The position numbers were made by a program, and so were the translations under genes. Below the pieces are notes generated by a model. It was not told the origin of the DNA, searched no databases, and saw only the letters and a program-made list of their open reading frames with translations. From Clostridia bacterium (GTDB lineage: Bacteria > Bacillota > Clostridia > Oscillospirales > Acutalibacteraceae), in contig JAFXFC010000052.1 in NCBI GenBank assembly GCA_017513525.1, forward strand, positions 1-64,000: 64,000 bases of DNA, given 5' to 3'. Shown here piece after piece: positions 51,721-61,667 of the stretch (its first letter is position 1; each line of letters starts with the position of its first letter).

Positions 51721-51902
51721 GAATATTGATTTAACCGGCTTCATTTTAGCAAAAACCCCCTTGCTTGTCAATGATTTATTGCCCTTTTTGCATTATTACC
51801 CTTGATTAGTTTTTTTGTGTATGGTAAAATGATTTTGAAAATAGGGGAGTGTCGGTTTTATTCGGTGCTTTTTTGTTTGTTTTATTAAAAGGAGTAATAC
51901 CA

Positions 51903-53804
51903 ATGAATAAATTCAAAGGGATAATATGTTTTTATATTACGGTGACTGTTCTGCTGACGGTCGCTTTATCTCCCTTTGCTTACGGAGTCGGGTTTTCTGT
52001 TGATACTGTCCCTGAGAAGCTTTCTGAGATATATCAGGATGAAGTTACGATGGTTTTTTCGGAAACAGAAACTACAGATATAGATCGTGAGATTTTTGAA
52101 GAAACAACGCAGAGTACAGTAAAAGAAGAAGTTACTTATCACGAAGAAACAACGAAGTCTGTTGCTGAAAATAAAGCACCTGAAAAAACACAAGCTCCGA
52201 TTTCAGAAAATAAAACCGAGGAAAAAGATTTAACCGAAGAGTCACAGACAGAGTATATAGAGTCTTCACATTTTTATTCATATGCACCTCAGAACGCCAA
52301 TGAGAATATATACGAACTGTATTTTCTGTCTTCCAATTCCGGCAGTCTGGCTTCTTCAGATTCAGTTAACATTTATGCTTTTACTCTTGAGAACAGGAGT
52401 GTGTTCAGTTATAAGGTAACACATGAAGAGATTGCAGGAGCGGCAGGCTGGAAGTTTTCCCTGTACGGAGAATATTATGTAAACGGTGACGGTACGGATA
52501 TATCCTACAGACTCATTGATACACTGAATACAACCGCGAATTCAGTTGATTCTTCTTCTGAAATAGGTCTTCCTGCAGGTGAATACCGACTGGTAGTAAC
52601 CAAGGGAAATGCCTTTACTTCTGCAGAGTATCAGATAGATGCTGTTAAAAAAGATACCAATAAATATGAAATGGAATGTAATGATAATATTTACAGATAT
52701 ACTGAAATTTACAGCTCTGTTCCCGTAATGGGAAGTGCCTCTCTTTTTTCTGACAGACAGGATGAGGACTGGTTCTTGTTCCGCATGTATCAGGACGGAT
52801 TTGTTGAGCTTAAGTTTGAGCATCCGACAGTAAAGGACAAAACTTCTGTTTGTTGGCAGGTAATTTTCTATAAAGAAGACGGTACGGAGCTTTATTCTGT
52901 AAATTCGTTGTTTACAGATTCCGTAAATAAAAGCGGAACTATAGGTCTTACTGAGGGAAATTATTATGTTCTTGTAAAAAACAGAGTTTATGCAGATATG
53001 ACATATACTCTCACTCTTACGAGGACTGACGACCTGACCTTTGAAAACGAAAAGAACGACACCAAGGAAACAGCAAACAGTATCCAACTGAATTCCACTG
53101 TAATGGGAGCAATAACTTCTCTGATAAGCGGTATTGACAGAGATTACTTCAGGTTCAATGTTGAAAAGCCAGGTTTCGTTGTGCTTGATTTCGCACATGA
53201 GCCCATCAACGGTGCTGAGGATAAGCAAGGATGGAATTATTCGATTCTGGATGATAACGGCGAATTGCTGTATTCGGGAGTGTCTGATTTGAGTGATGAT
53301 GTGTCCGCTTCTCCTGTAATAGGACTTGATATCGGTACATATTATGTGCTTATAGACAGCGAAGATCTGTATCATGATTCCGAAAAGTATTATCTTACGT
53401 TAAATTTTACGGAGAGTGGCGAATGGGAAACAGAATTCAATAATTCCTTTACTAAAGCCGATACTCTCGAAATGGGTAAAACTGTTTTTGGCCTTCTCTC
53501 TGATCTGGGCACAGATTATGATTTTGACTATTACACATTTACGCTCACGAACGAAACGGATATTGATGTTACTTTCAGCCATGAAGTGCTTTCTTACAGC
53601 AGGGATATATTTGCTTTCACGGTTTATAATGAAAATATGGAGCCTGTAGCTAATTATAATGACGGAGGCACTACTGTTAAAGTATCCTCCGATGCCGAAA
53701 GCGTAACTGCAAGCTATAAGACGCTGCAGCCGGGTAAATATTACATAAAGGTTGCAACAGGTCTGTATTATGACCGTATAAAATACAGCATATGCGTTAA
53801 ATAA
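51903..53804 (+). CDS. Secreted repeat protein (PPC-like domains)
   Basis: 633 residues. Signal peptide of about 28 residues ending AYG. A Thr/Glu-rich linker spans residues about 40-105. Then come four repeats of about 120-130 residues. Each holds a D-[RY]-D-[WY]-[YF]-F strand (for example DRDYFRFNV, DFDYYTFTL) and a PAGEYRLVV or GTYYVLI ending, the pattern of pre-peptidase C-terminal beta-sandwich domains. No protease domain is attached, so it is probably a surface or binding protein. AAAGGAG precedes ATG 51903; earlier in-frame starts lack a site. Confidence 0.75.
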   Translation: MNKFKGIICFYITVTVLLTVALSPFAYGVGFSVDTVPEKLSEIYQDEVTMVFSETETTDIDREIFEETTQSTVKEEVTYHEETTKSVAENKAPEKTQAPISENKTEEKDLTEESQTEYIESSHFYSYAPQNANENIYELYFLSSNSGSLASSDSVNIYAFTLENRSVFSYKVTHEEIAGAAGWKFSLYGEYYVNGDGTDISYRLIDTLNTTANSVDSSSEIGLPAGEYRLVVTKGNAFTSAEYQIDAVKKDTNKYEMECNDNIYRYTEIYSSVPVMGSASLFSDRQDEDWFLFRMYQDGFVELKFEHPTVKDKTSVCWQVIFYKEDGTELYSVNSLFTDSVNKSGTIGLTEGNYYVLVKNRVYADMTYTLTLTRTDDLTFENEKNDTKETANSIQLNSTVMGAITSLISGIDRDYFRFNVEKPGFVVLDFAHEPINGAEDKQGWNYSILDDNGELLYSGVSDLSDDVSASPVIGLDIGTYYVLIDSEDLYHDSEKYYLTLNFTESGEWETEFNNSFTKADTLEMGKTVFGLLSDLGTDYDFDYYTFTLTNETDIDVTFSHEVLSYSRDIFAFTVYNENMEPVANYNDGGTTVKVSSDAESVTASYKTLQPGKYYIKVATGLYYDRIKYSICVK

Positions 53805-53816
53805 AGGAGAGATAAT

Positions 53817-54680
53817 ATGAAATTTTCAGTCAGTTCCTACAGTTATTCACAGCTTACTTCTTCAGGTGAGTATACGGAAAAGCAGTTGATAGCCCTTGCC
53901 AAGGAAATGGGCTTTGACGGGATTGAATTTGCCGAAATTCATCCCGAAGACGGCAAGGACAAGCTTTCCTATGCAAAGGAATTAAAAGAAGAAGCAGAAA
54001 AACACGAAATTGATATAGTTGCATACTGTATAGGTGCAAATCTTCTTTATGATACTGAAAAAGAAATCGAAAGATTAAAGGGCGAAGTAGATGTTGCTGA
54101 GGCACTCGGATGCCCTGTTATGCGCCACGATGCTACAGGCGGATACAGTAGTGAGGATAAAAAGAAGGGAATGGGCTTTAATAATGCTCTTCCTACGATA
54201 ATTAAGGGCTATAAAGCAGTTACAAAGTATGCAAAAACCAAGGGAATTCGTACCTGCATTGAAAACCACGGCTTCTTTGCACAGGATTCAGCCAGAGTAG
54301 AAGCAATTATAAACGGTGTTAACAGTGATAATTTCGGTGCTCTCGTAGATATCGGAAACTTTATGTGTGCTGATGAAGACCCGGCGGTCGCTGTCGGAAA
54401 TGTAGCACCTTATGCTTTCCATGTGCACGCAAAGGACTTTCATTTTAAGAAGGGAACTGATTTTATTCCTTCAGACGGCTTCTTTATGACAAGAGGCGGA
54501 AATTTCCTCAGAGGTGCCATTATCGGTCACGGTGCTGTGCCTGTTACTCAGTGTATGAGAATTCTTAAGAATTCAGGTTATAACGGTTTTGTTACCGTTG
54601 AATTTGAAGGTATGGAGAATGCAAAAACAGGCGTAAAATGTGGTCTTAATACATTGAAAAGAGTCGATGAGCTTATATAA
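53817..54680 (+). CDS. Sugar phosphate isomerase/epimerase-like TIM barrel
   Basis: 287 residues. The AP-endonuclease-2-type TIM barrel pattern is clear: MGFDGIEFAE, IDIVAYCIG, MRHDATGG, TCIENHG (metal Glu), ALVDIGNF (metal Asp), FHVHAKDF and FVTVEFEG (final Glu). These enzymes bind a divalent metal and isomerise sugars or polyols. The substrate is unknown. AAAGGAGAG precedes the ATG, 12 bases after the secreted protein gene, so they may be co-transcribed. The stop overlaps the proposed tadA start. Confidence 0.88.
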   Translation: MKFSVSSYSYSQLTSSGEYTEKQLIALAKEMGFDGIEFAEIHPEDGKDKLSYAKELKEEAEKHEIDIVAYCIGANLLYDTEKEIERLKGEVDVAEALGCPVMRHDATGGYSSEDKKKGMGFNNALPTIIKGYKAVTKYAKTKGIRTCIENHGFFAQDSARVEAIINGVNSDNFGALVDIGNFMCADEDPAVAVGNVAPYAFHVHAKDFHFKKGTDFIPSDGFFMTRGGNFLRGAIIGHGAVPVTQCMRILKNSGYNGFVTVEFEGMENAKTGVKCGLNTLKRVDELI

Positions 54681-55128
54681 TATGGAATTTATGGAAAAAG
54701 CTCTGCTTCTCGCAGGAGAAGCGGCTGCGGAGGGTGAAGTGCCTGTCGGTGCTGTTATAGTCCGTAACGGTGAAATAATAGCCACTGGCAGAAACCGCCG
54801 TGAAAAAGAAAAAAATGCACTGTGTCACGCAGAGCTTGAGGCAATAGATAATGCTTGTAAAAAACTTGGCGGCTGGCGGCTTCCCGGATGTGAAATGTAT
54901 GTTACATTAGAGCCTTGTCCCATGTGTGCAGGTGCTATTATAAATTCCCGAATAGAAAAAGTTTATTTCGGTGCATACGATAAAAAAGCGGGCAGTGTCA
55001 GAAGTATTGTAAGACTTTTTGATTTGCCGTATAATCACAGGCCGCAAATAACAGGCGGTGTCATGGAAGAACAAAGCGCCGCAATTCTGACAGAGTTTTT
55101 TAAGAACTTAAGGAATAATAAAAAATAA
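54667..55128 (+). CDS. tadA: tRNA adenosine(34) deaminase TadA
   Basis: 153 residues. Zinc-binding and catalytic motifs are CHAELEA (His and the proton-shuttling Glu) and EPCPMCAGA (two Cys). The enzyme converts A34 to inosine in tRNA-Arg(ACG) and is essential in most bacteria. The length fits. ATG 54667 overlaps the previous gene by 14 bases; ATG 54682 is an alternative giving a slightly shorter N-terminus. This is a core gene in an otherwise variable region. Confidence 0.95.
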   Translation: MSLYNMEFMEKALLLAGEAAAEGEVPVGAVIVRNGEIIATGRNRREKEKNALCHAELEAIDNACKKLGGWRLPGCEMYVTLEPCPMCAGAIINSRIEKVYFGAYDKKAGSVRSIVRLFDLPYNHRPQITGGVMEEQSAAILTEFFKNLRNNKK

Positions 55129-55148
55129 GAAAATATTTTACAATATAA

Positions 55149-55180
55149 GCCAAGACCATCGGTTCAATCGGTGGCCTTGG
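55149..55180 (+). terminator. Terminator-like hairpin after tadA
   Basis: CCAAGACCATCG pairs with CGGTGGCCTTGG (one mismatch, one wobble), followed by TTGTT. Confidence 0.6.
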
Positions 55181-55251
55181 TTGTTATAATTGTTAATATA
55201 AAATAAAATGGAAGATGCTTCACTGCAAAAAGAAAAAAGGGAGAGAATGTT

Positions 55252-58113
55252 GTGCCTAAACTCAATTGGAAAACAAAAGGAGAAACAAATCCAAGCGGCA
55301 AACCCAGGGTGTATTTCTGCTGTCATCCTGATGATTTCAGTAGATACTTTCAAGAAATTTCTGCAGAGATTTTGAAAAAACAGAACTGTGCAGTTTATTA
55401 TGACAATGAACCTATGGGTGAAATAGATGAGGAAGAATGGCTTGCATACCTGGGCGAAATGCAATTATTTATTATTCCTGTGACAACAAGATTTCTGTCA
55501 AGTGAAAGCAGGGCATTAAATCTCGAATTTCAGTTTGCGAAAGAAAGGCACATACCTGTTCTGCCTCTTATGCAGGAAAACGGACTTGACGAATTGTTTG
55601 CGCAAAAAGTCGGTTCTCTACAGTATCTGAATAAGTATAAAAAAGATGAAACCGCTATAGGCTATGAAGAAAAATTAGAAAAGTATCTTAACTCTGTTCT
55701 TGTCGGAGATGAGCTTGCTGCTAAAGTAAGATCTGCTTTTGATGCTTATATTTTTCTGAGCTATCGAAAAAAAGACAGAGTTTATGCTCAAGAGCTTATG
55801 CGTCTTATACATAAAAATGAGTTTTGTCGTGATATTGCTATATGGTATGATGAATTCCTTACTCCAGGTGAAAACTTTAACGATTCTATTGAAGAGGCAC
55901 TGAAGAAAAGTGATCTCTTTGCTCTTGCTGTTACACCTAACCTCGTTAATGAAGAAAATTATGTTATGAATGTTGAGTACCCAAAAGCAAAAAAAGAAGG
56001 AAAAACAATTCTTCCAGCTGAAGTTGTGTCAACAGATAAAGATGAACTTAAGAGAAAGTATGAAGGCATACCGGATTGTGCAAATACTCATAATGATGAT
56101 GAGTTTTCCGAAGCCTTACAGAATTCCCTTAAAAGTATTGCTGTAAGAGAAAAAATCGGAGATCCTCAACATAATTTTTTCATCGGTCTTGCATATCTTT
56201 CAGGCATTGATGTTGAAGTGAATAGTGAAAGAGCAGTTAAGCTTATTACTTCTGCTGCAAAGGAAGGTATCACTGAGGCTATGGAAAAGCTTGTTTCCAT
56301 GTACCGCAACGGTGAGGGTGTTGAAGCTGATGCAAAAAAAGAAATATTCTGGATAAAAGAATTGATTCGAAAAGCAAAAAAAAGAGTGTTGAAAAAGCCG
56401 GATAAAAAAAATTTAACAGCTTTGGCTGTTAGATATAATGAACTGGGAAAAGCACAATTGACTGTGAATCAGTTGAAAAAAGCAAAAAACGCTTTTCGGA
56501 CAAGCCAGAGAATAGTTGATTATCTTTATAAAATTAAACACTCTTACGAAAATTTGTTATTATTCAGTGATAATTATGAACAGCTATCATCGATATATCG
56601 GCTTGAGAGCAATATCACAAAAGCAAGCAAAATGTCAAAGAAAATGCCGGGTATTTTTGATATAAATAATTCTGAGTGGGTCAGCGATCATGATATCAGC
56701 ATATATTTAGTTAATGAAATCAAAAACGCAAGAGTATGGTTATATGATGACAGAGCCCCCGAAATTGCTGAAAGGTATTATACGGAAGCATTAACATTTC
56801 TGAATAATACAGATAGAGTTCCCGTTGAACTAAAAAACAGCTGTTTTTTGATGGTTTATGAGGGATTAGCTGAAATTAACAGGATTAATAAGCAGTACAG
56901 TGATGCCATGGAAAAAATCGATGCATCGTTAATGCTACAGGAACAGCGCGTTGCCGAGATTCAGAATATGGAAAATCAGATCACACTTGCAAAGCTTTAC
57001 CGTGAAAAAGGCAATGTTTTTTTGGATATGGCTGAAACGGAAAACGCGGAGAAATATTATTTTGATGCAATTGAGCTTCTGGAAGAAATATATAAGGAAA
57101 ACTTTTCTTTTGATGTAATTTTTGAAATTATAAAGACGAAATTATTGGTTTCATCTATTTGTTCAAAAGAGGATAGCAGGCAAATTTTATCAGAGCAGCT
57201 TGTTCTCTGCAGAGATGCCTATGAGCAAAGTCAAAGAGGGCAGTTTTGTGAGCTTCTGATATCAATACTTCTTAAAATAGGAGTGTTGGATTTTGATGAA
57301 GGGAACATAAGTCAAGCTGAGATTTGTTGGAACGAGGCATTAACACTTGCTAAAAAATTATACAAAAAAATTGCGGATCGTTATACGAAAGCACTTTTAT
57401 TGGAGGCAAGATTAAGAGTTACAGATCTTTCTGTTGCTAAGGGAGATTATCATTTTGCAAAATCTGAATATAAAAAAATATATAAAATATTAGAAAATAA
57501 CTATAAACAAAAAATCGACTTGTTCTTGGATGACGAAAATCGATTGGAGCTTTTATGTTCTGTAAGGTTGGTTGATGTATATATTGCATTGCGCAATCCT
57601 CTTAAATCGGAGTTGTTTTTTGCTGAGCATTTAAAAGATGACATTCCGTTTACGGAAGAAATTAAAATGACTTTGAGAAAAACTGCAGATTTATATTGCG
57701 CTCACGGTGATTTAGTTTCAAAGCCTGAGCTCTATAAAAAACCTTTGCATATGCTTGATGCCTGTGTGGACTATGTGTCTGCATATGATATTCTGAACTG
57801 GTTATATAGTAAGACACAGGATGTAGACTTGCTCGAAAAGATGCGAGAGATCTGTTATCTGATAGCTTTTGAGTGTGAAAAAAGAAGCAATAGCAGTGAG
57901 TGCGGAATGGTAAAATATTGGAATGAAAAAGCACAGAATATACCAAGTGATGATTACCGGGAAGAGTTTGAAAGTATATATGATGTCTGTGAATTTTGCA
58001 GTTGTGAGATGAAAGATAGATGTATTACTAATGAAGAACCTGTTTCAAGAAAAGAACATCTATTTGCATGGTTAAAAAGAGTTATAGTTTCATATTGGTA
58101 TTTTATACAATAA
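55252..58113 (+). CDS. Double TIR-domain protein with Sel1 and TPR repeats
   Basis: 953 residues starting at GTG behind AAGGGAGAG. The first TIR-like domain covers about residues 17-150 (RVYFCCHPDD...NLEFQFAKERHIPVLPL). The second covers about 165-300 (AYIFLSYRKKDR, IWYDEFLTPGENF, MNVEYPKAKKEGK). The Glu in each (LEFQFAKE and VEYPKAK) sits where TIR NADases have the catalytic glutamate. A Sel1-like repeat pair follows (FFIGLAYLSGIDVEVNSERAVKL), then about 500 residues of TPR. A TIR sensor-effector that degrades NAD or relays signals through its repeats is plausible. It has its own hairpins on both sides and may be a defence gene outside the main islands. Confidence 0.82.
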   Translation: MPKLNWKTKGETNPSGKPRVYFCCHPDDFSRYFQEISAEILKKQNCAVYYDNEPMGEIDEEEWLAYLGEMQLFIIPVTTRFLSSESRALNLEFQFAKERHIPVLPLMQENGLDELFAQKVGSLQYLNKYKKDETAIGYEEKLEKYLNSVLVGDELAAKVRSAFDAYIFLSYRKKDRVYAQELMRLIHKNEFCRDIAIWYDEFLTPGENFNDSIEEALKKSDLFALAVTPNLVNEENYVMNVEYPKAKKEGKTILPAEVVSTDKDELKRKYEGIPDCANTHNDDEFSEALQNSLKSIAVREKIGDPQHNFFIGLAYLSGIDVEVNSERAVKLITSAAKEGITEAMEKLVSMYRNGEGVEADAKKEIFWIKELIRKAKKRVLKKPDKKNLTALAVRYNELGKAQLTVNQLKKAKNAFRTSQRIVDYLYKIKHSYENLLLFSDNYEQLSSIYRLESNITKASKMSKKMPGIFDINNSEWVSDHDISIYLVNEIKNARVWLYDDRAPEIAERYYTEALTFLNNTDRVPVELKNSCFLMVYEGLAEINRINKQYSDAMEKIDASLMLQEQRVAEIQNMENQITLAKLYREKGNVFLDMAETENAEKYYFDAIELLEEIYKENFSFDVIFEIIKTKLLVSSICSKEDSRQILSEQLVLCRDAYEQSQRGQFCELLISILLKIGVLDFDEGNISQAEICWNEALTLAKKLYKKIADRYTKALLLEARLRVTDLSVAKGDYHFAKSEYKKIYKILENNYKQKIDLFLDDENRLELLCSVRLVDVYIALRNPLKSELFFAEHLKDDIPFTEEIKMTLRKTADLYCAHGDLVSKPELYKKPLHMLDACVDYVSAYDILNWLYSKTQDVDLLEKMREICYLIAFECEKRSNSSECGMVKYWNEKAQNIPSDDYREEFESIYDVCEFCSCEMKDRCITNEEPVSRKEHLFAWLKRVIVSYWYFIQ

Positions 58114-58208
58114 ATTTTATGGCAAAGCGGCTCATTGTAAATGTAAAAGCAAATAACTTAATTTTACGCTAACTTCATACATGAACCTGTGCTTTTTTTG
58201 GATAGTAG

Positions 58209-58239
58209 AAAGCCTGCAGATTTTTTTTCTGCAGGCTTT
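58209..58239. terminator. Bidirectional terminator
   Basis: AAAGCCTGCAGA and TCTGCAGGCTTT flank a T7 loop. It serves the TIR gene and the convergent dockerin gene. Confidence 0.85.
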
Positions 58240-58244
58240 ATGTT

Positions 58245-60185
58245 TTAGTTGTTTGGTTTGTATATCTGAAGTATTACAGTGCCGTCATCGCCGAATGATG
58301 CGGGGATCTTGAATGAGTAGACTCCGTTTGATTCGCTGGGAGTAATCTCATTGCCTGTGGGATCCATTATCATAATGTGCATATCTTCGGTTCCGCCTGT
58401 AATTGTGAATTCAACTGTTCCGCCGACACTTACATCAATGTCATTGCTGAATGTAACTGCAAAATCATCTGCAAAATTACCTATGGCTTGAATACGTATT
58501 CTTGTAATATCTTCTATATCTGATTCATCGCCGCAAGCGGAACAAACATTTCGGGCTTTAATGATGTAGTTGCCGTTTTCATCTGTACTGCCTTTATCGG
58601 AGGTTATGATTCTCTCATAAGTGTGCTCGAGCTTTTCGATTGCCCTTGTATCTGTGACTTCACTGCAAACAGAGCATTTGGCCACTTCGCTGCCTTCTTC
58701 TTTACAAGTTGCGGGTGTTACTTCCTCATACTCACCGGGGATATGTCCTGTAGCAGGAACAGTTTCATATTGAATTTCAGTACATCTTGAACACTGGCGT
58801 TCTCTTGACCCTGCATCTGTGCAGGTTGCAGGTTTTGTATCTGTCCAAGAGCTTTCTGAATAATCGTGACCGAGAGGTTTACCGGTTGTTTTTTGAGTAC
58901 CTTCAATATCTTTGCTACAGTAGTCGCAAACATTGATAGAAATATTAGCTTCTGTACAGGTTGCCGCTGTTAAAACTCTGGTGCCTTTGCTGTTTTCGTT
59001 TGTACAGCTTAATTTCTTGATCTGGACATCCTGTTTCTCATTACATTTTTTGCATTCGATATAACCGATACCTGTTCCTTCACAGGGAATGCCGGCTGTC
59101 CAATGTATTTCTTTTTCATTGAAATCATGCTTTAATTTTGCAGTCTCTTGAGTAACGGTTTCTTTACATGCAGAACAGGTTCCTTCTTTAAGTCCTGCAA
59201 CTGAACATGTGGAGTAGCTTACAGTTTCCCATGTTGATACTTTATGACCGTGTGCGGGGATCTCTTCAGTAACAGGACCGCAGAAAGCACATATACCTTC
59301 TTTTACGCCGGTTTCTGTGCAGGTGGCAGCTTCAAGTATACTTGTGCTGTCATATTCATGACCGAGAGCCTTAAGCACACGCTGGTTCTTTTCATTGGGG
59401 TTTTCTGCACCGCAGTGGCTGCATTTATTTACCTGGAAGCCGTCTTCGGTACAGGTGTTTTTCTTCTCTGTGATCCATTTGTATTGGTGCGAACCCTTGG
59501 GATTTTCGATATTTGTTTCAGCAGTTCCGCAAACGGTACAGGTTCTGGTTTTTTCTACGGGGTCATAGCAACTTTTTCCGTTGGGATAAGACCATTCACC
59601 GCTGTGCTTACCTGTTGCAGGAATTTCAGCTTCATCGAGGATCGTGTTACATGCAACACATTTGAATTGCTTAAGTCCGTTCTTTACACAGGTGGGTTCA
59701 ACAGTAGTTTTCCAAAGCGGAATATGAAGGTCGGTTGATGCAGGAACTGTGACTTGTGCATAAATTTTCATACAGCCCATGCATACTCTTACGGTAAGTC
59801 CTTCTGTTTTGCATGTTGCAGGTACAATGACCATTTCATGTACATCATGCTCGGGAAGCTTATCAAGTCCGACAGCAAGACGAAGTGCAAGTCTTGCATC
59901 ATTTGCTGAAATTTTTCCGTTACCGTCAAGGTCGGCTTTTAATAAAGCTTCTTTTTCGAGAGTGTTAAGACCGACACTTGTTCTTAAAATGATACGGGCA
60001 TCTTTTGCTTCAATTTTTCCGTTTTCGTCAACATCGCCCTTTGAAACACATTCATAAAGATTTTCGATCTTGTCAAGTTTCTCAATTTCCTCTTTATCAA
60101 TGTTGAGTTCTGCAAATGCTGAAAAAGCAAAACAGCAAAGAAGAACTGCAACAGTGAAAAATACATATAAGATTTTATTTTTCAT
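58245..60185 (-). CDS. Secreted dockerin protein with CxxC repeats
   Basis: About 646 residues. Signal peptide of about 25 residues (ends AFA). Two dockerin-type calcium loops lie next to it: GDVDENGKIEAKDARI and ADLDGNGKISANDARL, so the dockerin is N-terminal. About ten repeats of 45-60 residues follow, each with ATCT..G, a C-x2-C pair and a GH tail (for example ATCTETGVKEGICAFCG). A final beta domain of about 100 residues closes the protein. The CxxC pairs could bind zinc or form disulfides. GGAGG fits ATG 60185; the frame opens 8 codons earlier without a site. Confidence 0.8.
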   Translation of the reverse strand: MKNKILYVFFTVAVLLCCFAFSAFAELNIDKEEIEKLDKIENLYECVSKGDVDENGKIEAKDARIILRTSVGLNTLEKEALLKADLDGNGKISANDARLALRLAVGLDKLPEHDVHEMVIVPATCKTEGLTVRVCMGCMKIYAQVTVPASTDLHIPLWKTTVEPTCVKNGLKQFKCVACNTILDEAEIPATGKHSGEWSYPNGKSCYDPVEKTRTCTVCGTAETNIENPKGSHQYKWITEKKNTCTEDGFQVNKCSHCGAENPNEKNQRVLKALGHEYDSTSILEAATCTETGVKEGICAFCGPVTEEIPAHGHKVSTWETVSYSTCSVAGLKEGTCSACKETVTQETAKLKHDFNEKEIHWTAGIPCEGTGIGYIECKKCNEKQDVQIKKLSCTNENSKGTRVLTAATCTEANISINVCDYCSKDIEGTQKTTGKPLGHDYSESSWTDTKPATCTDAGSRERQCSRCTEIQYETVPATGHIPGEYEEVTPATCKEEGSEVAKCSVCSEVTDTRAIEKLEHTYERIITSDKGSTDENGNYIIKARNVCSACGDESDIEDITRIRIQAIGNFADDFAVTFSNDIDVSVGGTVEFTITGGTEDMHIMIMDPTGNEITPSESNGVYSFKIPASFGDDGTVILQIYKPNN

Positions 60186-60271
60186 TCCATTACCTCCAGA
60201 GAAGTACAAAAATACATAGTCATTGTAACATAAACTTCAGTCAATTGCAATATAAAGAATAATAATTAATA

Positions 60272-61591
60272 TTATAAATCTTTATATTTTTTCAACCATT
60301 TTTGCACTTTTTTATCATCCCATACGGCGGGCATCATTTTATAGATATCTGACAACTCCGTAATCGGTTTTACCGTTTTGATAAGATCGGGGAGCAGTTT
60401 TATAAGTGGGGCCGCCGCCATTAGCTTGTCAAGGATATAAGATGCCGTGATGCCTGAAAAGTTACCGCCTGCCATGTTTATTTCTTTTTCCGTAAGAATA
60501 TTGTTTTCAAGGAAAAAGTCGATATCTTCGGCTGTTACAGAGCTTAAAAAACGGCGAAGGATGCTTATGGGTATAAGGGGATTTCCGAAAAGCGTGAAAT
60601 ATCTGTATTGGTACTGCCAGAGGTCTTCTTTTCTGAATCCGTTTTTGCTTGCAGCCATAACTGCAGATGCCAGAAGCTTGCCTGCCTGAATAGAAAGGTC
60701 TATGCCCGAGCCGTTTAATGGCACTGTCATACCTGCGCTGTCACCTACAAGTGCATAAGAATCGGCAACCAGCAGTGGCAGAGTCTTTGAAAGCGGTATT
60801 TTTTCAACGCTTCCGCCTCTTATGGGAGTTTCTCCGATACCGGGATAATTTTCTCTTATATCCTTAAGGGAAGCTTCTATGTCTTCCTGTGTCAGTGTTC
60901 CGAATTTTCCGATAAGGACATCCATATATTCTTCTTCTGTTATTACCCAGTCAATGCCGGGTTTTCCGCAGTTGTAGAAAAATACAGAGTAATTGGGGTC
61001 TGTTACATATTTTTCGGTGTTTTCATAGTAAGCTCTAAAGACTTCAAAGGTGTCCTCATGTAAAAAATCTCTTTGAATTCCGAAGTTTTCGGGAAGGGTT
61101 CTTCTGACAGGTGAATTCATGCCTGCGGCATCAATTATCATATCTGCAAGAAATTCCTTTTCTTCACCGTTAATATAGGCTTTTAGACCGCAGACACGCT
61201 TGTCAGCGGAAATAACTTCTTTTATTTCAGCGTTGAAAATGAATTTTACACCGCAGCTTTCACAGTGCTCAATAAGATAGTTTATGAGAAATTTTCTGTC
61301 GATAGTTATACAATCGGAGCTTGAAAGACCGGGACCCGCATCCATGTTAAGCCTTACAGTCTTTTTTGGATTGTAATAGCACATATGAAGTCCTCTTTTG
61401 AAGCACTCTTCGGGAGGAATCGGGATATCGGCAAATTTGAAAGCAGGTATATCCATGGCATCGTGCCAGTCATGTCCGATAGTGTTTCTGTCGGCTTTTT
61501 CAAGCACTGTAACAATGTATCCGTGTTTTGCTAAGATCGCAGCGGCTGAAAGACCTCCGTGACCTGCACCTGCTATCAGAATTTTGTTCAT
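60272..61591 (-). CDS. Geranylgeranyl-reductase-like flavoprotein
   Basis: 439 residues. FAD-binding Rossmann motif GAGHGGLSAAAILAKHG at the N-terminus and ALVGDSAGMTVPLNGSGI near 300, characteristic of geranylgeranyl reductase and related group A monooxygenase-like flavoproteins. It may reduce prenyl chains of lipids or quinones or oxidise a small molecule; the substrate is unknown. AAGGAG favours ATG 61591 over the adjacent ATG 61600. It lies alone, between the dockerin protein and the membrane-fusion-like gene. Confidence 0.85.
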   Translation of the reverse strand: MNKILIAGAGHGGLSAAAILAKHGYIVTVLEKADRNTIGHDWHDAMDIPAFKFADIPIPPEECFKRGLHMCYYNPKKTVRLNMDAGPGLSSSDCITIDRKFLINYLIEHCESCGVKFIFNAEIKEVISADKRVCGLKAYINGEEKEFLADMIIDAAGMNSPVRRTLPENFGIQRDFLHEDTFEVFRAYYENTEKYVTDPNYSVFFYNCGKPGIDWVITEEEYMDVLIGKFGTLTQEDIEASLKDIRENYPGIGETPIRGGSVEKIPLSKTLPLLVADSYALVGDSAGMTVPLNGSGIDLSIQAGKLLASAVMAASKNGFRKEDLWQYQYRYFTLFGNPLIPISILRRFLSSVTAEDIDFFLENNILTEKEINMAGGNFSGITASYILDKLMAAAPLIKLLPDLIKTVKPITELSDIYKMMPAVWDDKKVQKWLKKYKDL

Positions 61592-61667
61592 TTTTTTCAT
61601 CTCCTTTATGTTTAGAGAGGGTGGAAAAATGGGAAATTCAATTTTATTTTGGACTATGCCAAAAAAC

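Noticed and set aside
52542-53375. 277-codon minus-strand frame opposite the secreted repeat protein
   Set aside because: The sense strand has a signal peptide, repeats and a good ribosome site; the antisense frame has none of these.
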